Shown here piece by piece: positions 38,303 to 48,696 of a DNA stretch of 64,000 nucleotides. A model generated the notes under the pieces. It saw nothing but the letters and a program-made list of their open reading frames with translations. It was not told the DNA's origin and made no database searches. The DNA is from Styela clava. Lineage: Eukaryota > Chordata > Ascidiacea > Stolidobranchia > Styelidae. Within the stretch, counting starts at the first letter, position 1. Every line of letters starts with the position of its first letter. Location: contig NC_135257.1 of the NCBI RefSeq assembly GCF_964204865.1, positions 620,001-684,000 of the forward strand, given 5' to 3'. A program made the translations under genes and the position numbers.

Positions 38303-38679
38303 TTCACCACTTCACGCAAGCCCCAAGCTTGTCGTACTTCACCGTTGAAACTGATATTCCAAGTGAAGTTGAGACTTGTGAACAGAAATATATTTCCCCT
38401 ATCATCCATGACCATTCTTACAGCTGCGGTACAAGTCTTCACAGGTTTTTTGAAAGATTGGAAATAAAAACAGAACAACTGGAGACTGTCGGAAAAAAGC
38501 TGAAAGTCCCCAAGCTAAAGTCAGAGCGACTGTAAATAATACTTCAAAACAACAGTGTTATAAAATCAATACAAGAAAAAAATTTAATCACCGCTAGAAG
38601 TGAAGAACTTCTAGGCTGCAGTCCTGCGATTTTTAAGCGAATCCTTGATGGGCCCACCCACATAAAAATACCTTCCTGA
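38303..38679 (+). pseudogene. P-element / THAP-type transposase remnant (coiled-coil exon)
   Basis: After a good acceptor (TTTTACATTTCAG) the frame reads SYFTVETDIPSEV, then HDHSYSCGTSLHRFFERLE, then KKLKVPKLKSERL and a TAA at 38533-38535. The same frame continues past the stop with SIQEKNLITARSEELLGCSP and IFKRILDG to a TGA at 38677-38679. A DHxY start, a Lys/Leu coiled coil, then EKNLI and an LxxxSPxIFKRIL segment form the known layout between the THAP finger and the catalytic part in P-element and THAP9 proteins. No THAP finger was found upstream. The internal TAA overlaps a possible donor (CT|GTAAAT), so a shorter spliced exon is the alternative. Confidence 0.55.
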
Positions 38680-38827
38680 ATTGAAAGCATTTGCCCTTAA
38701 TTTTAACTTTTATTCTGCTAATTCCTACCTATTTGTAAGGCATACATTTAATCTAGCTTATATCCTCCCATGTCAAATTTGGCACTTAAATTCCAAAATT
38801 TCAGCAGAGCCTGGGTTTACTTAGCTT

Positions 38828-39722
38828 AGTATGCCATATTCGCTTATTTCTCTTCTTACACGTACCTATAAATTTCAATTTCGCATATTTTTAGTATGCC
38901 GTTTTTGCTTATTTCCCGTTTTACACGTCCCTATAAATTTCAAATTCGCATATTTTTAGTATTTGCTTATTCTTCTATTTACACATCCCTGTAAATTTCA
39001 ATTTTGCATATTTTTTAAATGCCATATTTGCCTATTTCTCTTTTTACACGTCCCCATCAGTTTTAATTTTGCATATTTTTAGTATGCCATATTTGCCTAT
39101 TTCTTTTTTTACACGTCCCCATGAGTTTCAATTTCGCCATATTTGCTTATTTCTCTTTTTACACGTCCCTATAAATTTCAATTTCGCATATTTTTAGTAT
39201 TTGCTTATTCCTCTATTTACATGTCCCTGTAAATTTCAATTTCGCATATTTTTAGTATGCCATATTTGCTTATTTCAATTTTGCATATTTTTAGTATGCC
39301 ATTTTTGCTTATTTCCCTTTTTACACGTCTCTATAAATTTCAATTTTGCATATTTTTAGTATGCCATATTTGCCTATTTCTCTTTTTACACGTCCCCATG
39401 AGTTTCAATTTCGCATATTTTTAGTATGCCATTTTTGTTTATTTCCCTTTTTACATGTCCCTATAAATTTCAAATTTGCATATTTGCCTATTTCTTTTTT
39501 TACACGTCCCCATGAGTTTTAATTTTGCATATTTTTAGTATGCCATATTTGCTTATTTCTCTTTTTCAACGTCCCCATGAGTTTCAATTTCGCATGTTTT
39601 TAGTATGCCATATTTGCTTATTTCTCTTTTTACACGTCCCTATATATTTCAATTTCGCATGTTTTTAGTATGCCATCTTTGCTTATTTCTCTTATTACAC
39701 GTCCATATAAATTTCAATTTTG
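38828..39722. repeat. minisatellite, ~65-bp unit, about 13 copies
   Basis: The repeating order is TTTTTAGTATGCCATATTTG, CTTATTTCTCTTTTTACACG, TCCCTATAAATTTCAATTTC, GCATA. Several units are truncated or have internal deletions. Confidence 0.92.
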
Positions 39723-40165
39723 AGCATTTCAGCTGTCACACTGCACAACTGGCAGCATGACAAAAATAGACCTTTAAACCAAAAATCAATCAAGTTCGGT
39801 ATCTTACGTATTACTTAACTGAATATCTATTCAATTCTGTTTTTGCTAGATTTCACTATTAAACAGGACCTTAATTTAGAATATTCCGTATTATTGAATT
39901 TAAAACATCGGTTCAATTTGGCGGTTCAAGATTCTATAATACCCCCCCATGATTGATTCTCTAGGACAGTACTTTAGATTTCAGACTTAAAATTGTCTAC
40001 TCTAAGAAAACCCGGTGTATCTCAAATAGAACAAGAGCTTGCAAACTTTTTTTAAGTTTTAATTGCATTACAAATTATAAACAATGCAGAAATGAAATGA
40101 ATGTGCTTTGTGCTGTGTATTGAAACTAGTAGAAAAGCTGGTTAATTGAAGAAACTGGAGACACT
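39723..40165. other. no gene seen
   Basis: AT-rich; nothing supported. Confidence 0.5.
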
Positions 40166-40513
40166 TCAGGAGTAGGCACTTCACACTTTCACCTAGTAGT
40201 TAAGATATTAAAGTTGGAGGTAAAATGGCTTACTGGTATTTTGCTTTCACATGGATGAATGTTGTATTTCTGGTAACAGTTATTCAACAGTTTCCAATTT
40301 GGGCTTATTCAAACCTAGACTGACATGGTATCAGGAGTAGGCAACAAATGACTTGATTCACTTCACACTTTCACCTAGTAGTTAAGATATTAAAGTTGGA
40401 GGTAAAATGGCTTACTGGTATTTTGCTTTCACATGGATGAATGTTGTATTTCTGGTAACAGTTATTCAACAGTTTCCAATTTGGGCTTTTTCAAACCTAG
40501 ACTGACATGGTAT
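40166..40513. repeat. near-identical tandem duplication, 182-bp period
   Basis: The block from CAGGAGTAGGCA and TCACACTTTCACCTAGTAG to GACTGACATGGTATCAG occurs twice; the second copy starts at about 40330. The two are nearly identical apart from a 15-bp insertion in the spacer, which implies a recent event. Confidence 0.9.
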
Positions 40514-40758
40514 CAGGGTGGTCCAAGATTGGCAGCTCCGCAGGCCACAATAGTGCCAAAAACTTTGCTCGTTTAACTTCACTAGTTGCTTCGGCAAGCT
40601 AACACTAGTCAATTCAGTGACATTAGTGATGCAACAATATGTTAAAAGATATTTTGGTTAATTTTATGTCGAAACAACACAAAATGCGATTTTTTGATTT
40701 CTCTCCAAATGCGACATGGGCCACATGTAGCCTGCGGGCCTGGGCTTGGACCACCCTG
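40514..40758. mobile_element. MITE, 245 bp, hAT-like ends
   Basis: It begins CAGGGTGGTCCAAG and ends CTTGGACCACCCTG, which are perfect terminal repeats. The flanks are GGTAT and GTATAGAC, so no clean 8-bp duplication is seen. A degenerate relative lies at 6788-7027. Confidence 0.8.
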
Positions 40759-40969
40759 GTATAGACCCATCAGAATCGAGCAAAACCCAGTTAGCAAAGC
40801 ATCATTAGCTATTGTAGTATTGAGATATAGTCTATTAGGTACGGTATTTCAATAATCTTGCAAAGTCGTTCATTTCAGCCGACTTAATGGACAGAACGTG
40901 GTTCCATGGTATAACAACCATTATCTCTACCGATCACACATAAATTTCACAAGCTAGACCAAATACAGC

Positions 40970-41277
40970 ACCGTACCCACCTGGTTTCCAAAACTTGATT
41001 CTTCAACCTCTATGCATACACGTTTCGTGTTATTCTTTTCCAAGTTAATGGCTGAACCAACAACAATAGCGTGAAAATCCATTTCAACGCGCAGAACGAT
41101 GAATTTCCTCAAATTATCTTACATTTTGCACCATCGAAACGGCGATTCCAACCCACTCACTGCATCCGCAAGCAGAAAGTCGCGCGTACCAAGATGGCCG
41201 CCGCGACCTTCAATTCGGCACAAAATCGCAAACGTCTAGCGCCGCCAATGCGCACTCTAGTTATATACACCTCAATG
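40970..41277 (+). repeat. copy B of the inverted duplication, with the empty hAT target site
   Basis: Read in reverse, TTTTGTGCCGAATTGAAG runs straight into GGTCGCGGCGGCC, the exact junction split by the 861-bp element in copy A. A frame on the + strand begins MKIHFNAQNDEFPQIILHFA; the same frame start survives in copy A near 37108 (MKINYNMQNDEFPQIILHFA). Confidence 0.85.
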
Positions 41278-41642
41278 GTCCTATCACTATCAGACATTTC
41301 TTGACGCGCAGTTCTTACCACTTCATGGCAGCTCTTGCCACGAACCTACCGCGGCAGCTCTTGCCATGGTTTTATAGCGCTATTCAGTATTTAGTAATCA
41401 GTATTAACGGTATATTCACAAATTATTGTACCAGATTCAAATTGATCATGTGGAATTATATCTACCCTAACCCTAACCCCAAATCCATCGAAACTGTCTA
41501 CATAGAAAAAACGTTCCAACTTACCCAATATTTGTCACCATAAGGGACAGCCCTGTCTTTACGTCCCAACTGCCGTGGTTACGGCAGCAAAATTTTACCT
41601 GCCATTGGTTTTTAATTTGCTGCCGCGGTAACGGCAGCTCGT
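41278..41642. other. no gene; GGCAGC-rich inverted motifs
   Basis: Repeated GGCAGCTCTTGCCA and GCTGCCGCGGTAACGGCAGC motifs lie here. The same flavour resumes right of the 3990-bp element, which suggests the element landed in an older repeat. Confidence 0.45.
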
Positions 41643-44600
41643 CAGGGTTGCCATATTGGCTTTTTTAACGCCAAATTTGCCATTTTTTGCTTTTTTCAAA
41701 CGCGTTTGGCGTCAGAATTTCCGTTTGGCTTTTTGGCGTTTTTTTGGCTTTTTTGAGTCTACTTTAGTGTCTATCATTAAAATTACATGAAATACAATAT
41801 TTAGTGTGTAACAATAGTCTATTGCTTAGCTACTTAACATTTTGGATTTCCCCGAGCATCGATTTCCTTGTTTATTACTTTAACGCTTAACCATAACCAA
41901 TAAGAAATAATTGCAGTTTCTGCAGCCGCTCAGACAGATGTTCAAGCAGGTTTTCTAGTTTTGCGTGTTATTTGTCAGTTTTTAGTTCTGTTTCCAAAAA
42001 ATAAATTTTCCTTATGACTTAGGATATGTGGAGCTTTGGTATAGTTGCAGTAATCAAAATTTAGTCCCACGAACCATGTGATTAACTACGCTAAAATTAG
42101 CTATCACATTATCAGTAGTCAGTCCCTCTGTCTGCCTGCAAGCGGCACGTGATTAGATAATTTTTTAATAAAAAATTGATTGTTTCAAAATTTGAGAAAT
42201 GAAAAGTTATTTAATAGTAAAGTACGAAATAGGGAGAAATTTTCAAGGTATATCACATTCTGGAGCGGCACCCTGTATGGTGTATTGTATATAATACATT
42301 GTAAAATAATGCTGTCCGCTTGATATTTATTTTTATTTTTTTTAACTTTTCCTATAGATGTCACAGTGTCAGCTTGACTGTATTGTGTAGAATAAAGATT
42401 CTGGTGCTGACATTTAATTAATCCTTTTTACTTTTAAACCCTTCATACCGCTGAAGTGGAAATCAACACGATAGCAACCGAAAATACAACTTTCAATAAG
42501 GGAAAAAGACATTTGTGTGGCTCACTAATGAACTGATGGCTATACATGTTGTTTTTTCGGTATAATAAAAAATATTCGAAAAATACCTCAATATCGGTTG
42601 CACAGACTGTCTACACTAGCCATATTCTCCCGACATGGTGGGGCGACGCCGATTTTGCCCCGGTTGCTCATTGTATATCGTATTCTCTCTTTTATCTTCC
42701 ACTCGCCGCGTTTGTCTCGTTTGTTTTCTGTTTCTTTGACTAAATCATCGGGGCTAGCCCCGAAATTATGACGACACAATGCCTACGTTTCTCACAACAA
42801 CGTGTTGACATATTCACGCATTCCTTCTCGTTCGTTGGTTGCTTGAAGATTTGATAGTTTCCCCGCCTTCGTTTTTGTCGCTTGTTTCGCTATTTGAATC
42901 AGTTAGAGACCTTTAGTCCATTTGCTTTCTATTTTCCACATTCCTTTTGAGCTCCTCACTTCTTTCCGGCTTCGCATTTCTTAGCCTTAGACCTCATAAT
43001 GAATAAGGTTGATGCACTACTTCGCACTCCGTTTTCGCAGCTGCCGCTGGAACAAAAATTAGAGGTACAACGTCTTGGGCCTTATCAACCAAAAAATTGT
43101 TCACTGGAACAATCCCATGACGGAGGAAAGCGTCGGCGTACATTCTGCGCAGAAACTTGGTATAAAAAACACGAATGGTTGTGTTACAGCGAGGACAAAA
43201 ACGCACTTTTTTGTTTTTATTGCCTACTTTTTGCTACCGCCCGTGACTCACGTTGGTGTAAATTTGGTTTTAGAGATTTTAAACATCTTTCCGAGCGTGC
43301 CAGGGATCATCAATCTTCTATGAGGAACATCTGGACAATGCAGTAAAATACCGAACATTCGGAAATGTTAATATTGCAGCACAGTTGGATGAAGGACGCG
43401 CGGTTTCTATTCGTCGGCACAACCAAAACGTCGAGAAAAACCGCCATGTTCTCGGTCGATTGATAGATGTTTTAAAGTTCATTGGTTGTCACGAGCTGTC
43501 CCTCCGTGGGCACGATGGACGGGCTGGCTCTTCTAATAGAGGGGTATTTTTGGATATGGTGGAATACACCGCATCCCTAGATACAGTATTGAGAGATCAT
43601 CTTGATACCGCAACTGTTTCGAAAGGGACATCTAAGGATATCCAAAATGATTTGCTCGACTCAATGTATAAAATTTATTTACAACATTTGGCTCTGGAAA
43701 TTGAGAATTGCCAGTTCCTTTCGATTCAGTCTGACGAAACAACTGACATCACGTGCGTTTCCCAACTGGCTGTGATTTTTCGGTTTGTGAAAGATGGTAA
43801 ACCTACCGAGAGATTTCACAGCTTTGTACCAATCGTTGATCGCACGGCTTGCGGGATATCGGCTGTACTGAAAGAAGTGTTACAGCCTTACAACGCGAAG
43901 TCAAAATTGATAGCTCAAACTTATGACGGCGCGGCAGTCATGAGTGGGTCGAAACATGGTGTTCAAGTTTATATAAAAGAAGATTTTCCTCATGCGCATT
44001 TTTTACATTGTTATGCACACCAATTTAACCTCGTTATTAAAAATATGTGTCTTGATACCCCTATCGTCCGTATATTTTTTGCAAATGTTTCGGGGTTTTC
44101 TTCATTTTTTTCCGTTTCGCCGAAGCGCTCTGACCTGCTTCGCCAAATATGTAGCCGCCGTCTCCCAGCTTGTGCACCAACACGTTGGAACTTCCAATCA
44201 CGCGTGGTGCAGGGCGTGTCCGAAATTAGGTCTGAGCTCATTGAGTGTTTCAATGGCATTCAGAGCTCTCCGGTTTGGGACGAACGCTCTGTGAGGGAGG
44301 CGGCAGGTCTAAAGCGTCTGCTAGAAGATGGTGAGTTTTCATTTTTTCTCGCTTTTTTCTCCACAATATTCTATCACGTGGATGTATTATACGGCGCATT
44401 GCAGTCAAGGCTAATGGATGGAGCGTCTGTGCAGTCGTGTATTTCAGACTTCTGCGATGCTGTATCTCGTATCCGGGAAACAATAAAATACGACGACACA
44501 TGGAGTGCTTCTTTACGCCGCGGGCAAACAACGCAGCGTTTGATTTTGTCTGCAATGGAATGCTGTGAAATTCTGGTGAATCAAATAGGCGATCGTCTGC

Positions 44601-45632
44601 GCACTGAACACCTTGCCGCGTTCTCTTTGATGAACCCCAAAAATTTTTCAAAATTTGCACGTCAATTTCCCATCCATTTGTTGGCTACTGTCTCCAAATT
44701 TTACCCCATGATAAACGTGGGTAAATTGGAAAATGAATTGCGATGTATATACACCAATCAAACTTTTTTATACATCACATCAACTTGCGCGCTCTATGGG
44801 TTCCTCATAGACAACACTCTAGTAACTACCTTTGCGGCGTCTGCAAAATTTCTGGACATCATTTTGACGACGCCTATTTCTTCCGCCGACGCAGAGCGAA
44901 CATTCAGCACGCTGAAGCGTATTAAAACGTATCTCAGAAACACAATGAAGCAAGATAGATTAAATTCCTTGGCTGTTTTATCCATTCACAGAGACGTTAT
45001 TTCTGGGATGCATGACTTTAATCAGCGCGTTATTGAGCATTTTGCTTCCAAGAAACCGCGGCGTGTTGCATATATGTTCAAGTAGTAGAAGTCTAGCAGC
45101 ATATATATCTATGAGTGAGTGACGCATGTCCTTATCTTTGCATTAGCTTTCCTTTCTTCATAGTAACGTTTTAAACCTTATTTTAGGTTTTGTCTGCTTT
45201 CCCGAAGTTTCTGTTAATATGTCATTGTATTTATATGGGTAAATATTGCCTTTCCTTTTGAAAGAGGTTTCAAAATAAACTATGTCTATATTGATTAATC
45301 CATTGACTTGGACCGGTTTTAAAGACACTTTCTTATCGTTAAAAATTGTCGCTTTTGCCGATTGGTTGTTACCGATGGAATGGTTTTTATACTCATAAAA
45401 TGATGGGAGAACTTACAGCGCTCATCCTGTCCCCGTAGATGGGGGTGACTTGGTCCCGCAGTAGCTTGCCCCGGTTGTCAAAATGACCACGCGCCGCCAC
45501 TGCTGATCAACATCATTATCGTGCCAAGGGCTTCAAATCTGACTAATTATGGGGCATTTGTACTTGGTTAAATTGTTGGCTTTTTTAGGTCTTGATTTGG
45601 CTTTTTTTGATCGCTGGGATCTGGCAACCCTG
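41643..45632 (+). mobile_element. nearly intact autonomous hAT transposon, 3990 bp
   Basis: The ends are CAGGGTTGCCATATTGGC and GGATCTGGCAACCCTG, matching the 861-bp element. The flanking octamers are CAGCTCGT and CAGCCTGT, 6 of 8 identical. About 1.35 kb of leader precedes the transposase, and about 550 bp of trailer follows it. Confidence 0.92.
42999..45085 (+). pseudogene. hAT transposase (TTF-finger, ZMYM1-like), one frameshift
   Basis: The first frame (42999-43346) holds an N-terminal TTF-type zinc finger: RRRTFCAETWYKKHEWLCY then NALFCFYCLLF. Near 43320 the frame must shift by one lost or two gained bases to continue as EEHLDNAVKYRTFGN into the 566-codon frame that ends at 45085. That frame has IQSDETTDITCVSQLA (first Asp, residue 117), TYDGAAVMSG (second Asp, 181), HCYAHQFNL and the dimerisation region SSADAERTFSTLKRIKTYLR near residue 515. 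All catalytic landmarks are present and only this one break was found, so it died recently, is read by frameshifting or splicing, or contains a sequencing error. It would mobilise itself and the 861-bp derivative. Confidence 0.92.
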
Positions 45633-45759
45633 CAGCCTGTCATTGGTTTGTGGCAGCTAAAAAGTCAGTCGCCATAGGTTTGGCCGTAGCGACCACGGTA
45701 TGGAAATACCGCCATGGTTTTGTGGCAGCTGCAGACGCCACAGAATACCTAAAACTGCA

Positions 45760-46020
45760 CTTGCATTTCTTTCGCTCAGACAAATATTCAAGCATGGTTG
45801 TAAACGGCGTGGTATTTTCAGTTTTCGATTGTGTTTCCCCAAAATGAGTTGTAAATTAAATGACCTAAGTGTCATTATATCTTCGAGGAGGCTTTAGTTT
45901 CGTTGCAATAATCCAAAATTAGTATCAAAAAAGCTGCGATAGACTAGGCTAAAATTTGCTATCAGTAGGTCTACTTGTGAGCGGCACGTGGTTAAATATT
46001 TTTAACAAAAATAATGGTAC
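45760..46020 (+). repeat. partial degraded copy of the 3990-bp hAT left region
   Basis: CGCTCAGACAAATATTCAAG, GGTTGTAAAC, then GAGCGGCACGTGGTTAAATA follow in the same order as CGCTCAGACAGATGTTCAAG and GCGGCACGTGATTAGATAAT inside the 41643 element. No terminal repeats are left. Confidence 0.65.
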
Positions 46021-46113
46021 CGAACCTGTTTATAACGATAACCCAAAACAATATCAAAATAAGAATCAAAATTATGCAATAGTTAACTATATATAGAGAG
46101 AATTTCTCTAGAG

Positions 46114-47859
46114 CACTAGTGTGCAACCTTTTTTACAGATGGGCCAAATACAAGTAACTGGGTGAAGCCGCGGGCCGCACCAAGAAAGTCTACTTACGAA
46201 AAATTTGTAGTTTTTAATTTGTATTTCTTTCTTATTTTATTTTCCCATGTGTGCCTTAAAAGAATTTACTACTTGCGAATGAGTTTCCGTAATTTAAACG
46301 AAATTAATTTGTTCCAAGCCTCTTCGTAGATAGAAAATTCCGTAAGTACGGACGCATGGATAAAAATGGATTAATCCGTTCCAAGCTCCCACAAAACCCG
46401 GACATAAAATTTACTAGGCTAAGCGAAGACCGTGGAGAGTGGGAAAACGGGGGTCGGAGGAGGTGAAACGAGGCGTTAAAAGTAGAAATTTGAAAGAGAA
46501 CGTAATGTACAAAAATGAGCACACGCACATGAATATCAAAATTAATATTTACTCTTTTTATTTTGCCTTTTTTATTTGTTTTTATTATTTCATTTTTTTA
46601 GTTTTGACTGTTATGCGTATCATCGTCTTCTCAACTGAAACTGAGTGAGACTTATTGTACGTACCCGCGGGGAAACAAACGGGCAAGTGGGATGGAAGAT
46701 GGTTGATTGACGTGTGGCAGGGCAGCTACTGCGGACTTCGATTTTTATGTAGCTCTCGACACCATTCGTTGATTCAGGAAAAACGCAAATGTGTAATCAC
46801 GCGATCATCGTCATTGCCAAATGAGTGAATCTGATTCCCAAATTCTCATCTACCAACAAAAGAGAATTAAGACCGGACATCTTCTTTTATTTTTCGAGTC
46901 GGCGCTGATTTAAATATTTCATTTAGGCTGTTTTGAATTTATTTTTGATTATTAATTAATACCGCCAACTTAAACTGAACGATATTATCACGCCGCGATA
47001 GATACTAAAAAATATTTAGGAGCTATTTTATAAGCTCTAAACTGCAAGAGATGAAAATTTGACCTTATGTCTGGACACTATCGAAGTGAAAGGATGGAAA
47101 CAATTACAATTTACAAACATAATTTTCTTTCAGATTTATTGCCGATGCCGCACAAACTATCTCGACAAAAAATGAAACGAGATAGCGATCAGAGACCGCC
47201 GACTTATCGATCTTCCGCATGTTCCGTTAGGGGATCCCCCAAAACAGAAACCGCGGGTTCAATTTCTTCGCTCTGACTCAATAGCGACACTGCGTGTCCC
47301 ATCACTAATTATTAAGGCACCGATCGAGATCGATAATCAATATTAGTAGAGGGTTCCAAATCAAAACGTTTACGGTAGCTCTAGGAATTTGGTATTCTTA
47401 CAGACACGTAAAACTATATTCGAATCGGACATCCCTGATTCAAGCTCTGCATTAAAATAAACAAATATCACTACACGCGTTTTTTGTTTTTCGTATGTAG
47501 GAAATCTCACGTTATAGTAGAAGCAGTGTTATTGCAAAAATAATTTTTGTAAGTTGGATTTTTCGTATCCCGAGCATTTCGTAAATAGAGTCTTTAGAAG
47601 ATAGAATAAACACGCGTTTATAACATTGTGTATTTTTCAACAAGATATTGCCTGCTAGCTTTACTTATATGATAGTGGCACCCGGCTACTTGAATGGGTT
47701 CCGCGACGCAAGGGGTTGATTTGCTCACACGTTCCAGATTAATAAAACTCAAAGCTCGTTTTGCGGGCACATACTTCAAAATTGGCATTTCTCCGCGGGC
47801 CGCACAATTCTTCTTTGCGGGCCGCATTTGGCCCGCGGGCCGCAGTTTGCACACCACTG
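46114..47859. mobile_element. non-autonomous hAT element, 1746 bp, exact target duplication
   Basis: It begins CACTAGTGTGCAACC and ends GTTTGCACACCACTG, with GCGGGCCGC tracts near both ends. CTCTAGAG is duplicated exactly at 46106-46113 and 47860-47867, the same octamer used by the 25557 element. No transposase is seen. Confidence 0.92.
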
Positions 47860-47867
47860 CTCTAGAG

Positions 47868-48521
47868 CATAGGTTCTCAAAGTGCTCCGTACGGAGCCCC
47901 AGGGTTTTTCTTCATTTATGAAGTTCTACAGCACATGTTGGTTAGAGTTATTTGCTAACTTACTGTTATAAATTGATTTCAAAAGAAATATTAGCGATTA
48001 GAGAAGGGAATACAAGAGAGGAGTGCAGAAAACTAACTATTGCGTGATTGGGATGTCATTTCCGAAAATTTTAGTGTCTTAAAAACTTTGCAACTGCATA
48101 ACTCTCCATGTTTTCATCTACATAATATCTTGTGGATCTCTGTTCTCAGTTATGAACTTTATTAGGTCTCGTAATGGAAGTAGCCTGAAAAATGAAACCA
48201 GTAGTCCGTGTATTCCTTTGAATATTACAAAATATAAACCCAATGTAAAATTTCCATCAGCGGTAATGCAGCAGCAGAAGTCTCCCTGATATTGAATAGG
48301 AAAAGTAATCGAATCTATTTCGGATATTTTCCCGAATAGTGAATCTGTGTGTACATGTTTAGGAGGTTTATTATTGTGTATTTTTGCTTTGAAAGTAACA
48401 AAGCATCGTTTTTAATTTTGTTTGGCACGCGAGAGAATTTTGTCGTTAAATTTAGCCGACTTTGGCACGCGAGCCGAAAAAGGTTGCCCACCCCTGGTAT
48501 AGACCTTATTGTACATTTTTT
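47868..48521. other. fragments of two further hAT ends
   Basis: CATAGGTTCTCAAAGTGCTC at 47869 is a hAT-like left end, and a similar one lies at about 49265. GGTTGCCCACCCCTG at about 48482-48496 is a right end of another type, with TTTGGCACGCGAG subrepeats. Partners were not found. Confidence 0.45.
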
Positions 48522-48696
48522 GGTACTCCTGTAGTATGCTAATGCAAACCAAGATGGTGGACACAGGAACGTAGTATGTGTACCATGTTAGGGGTACGCC
48601 ATGAGATGCAAATACTACGGGAATTATGGCCTAATTCTATCCTGGTACACATACTACGTTCCGGTGTCCGTTGGTTCGCATACTACAGGGTGTACC
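48522..48696. repeat. hairpin element with ~65-bp inverted arms
   Basis: The left arm (GGTACTCCTGTAGTATGC to GGAACGTAGTATGTGTACCA) pairs with the right arm (TGGTACACATACTACGTTCC to GCATACTACAGGGTGTACC). Confidence 0.8.

Noticed and set aside
41464-41482. Telomere-like CCCTAACCCTAACCCC
   Set aside because: Only two to three units; not evidence of a telomere or chromosome end.
44011-44660. - strand frames opposite the transposase
   Set aside because: They are antisense shadows of the clear hAT transposase on the + strand.
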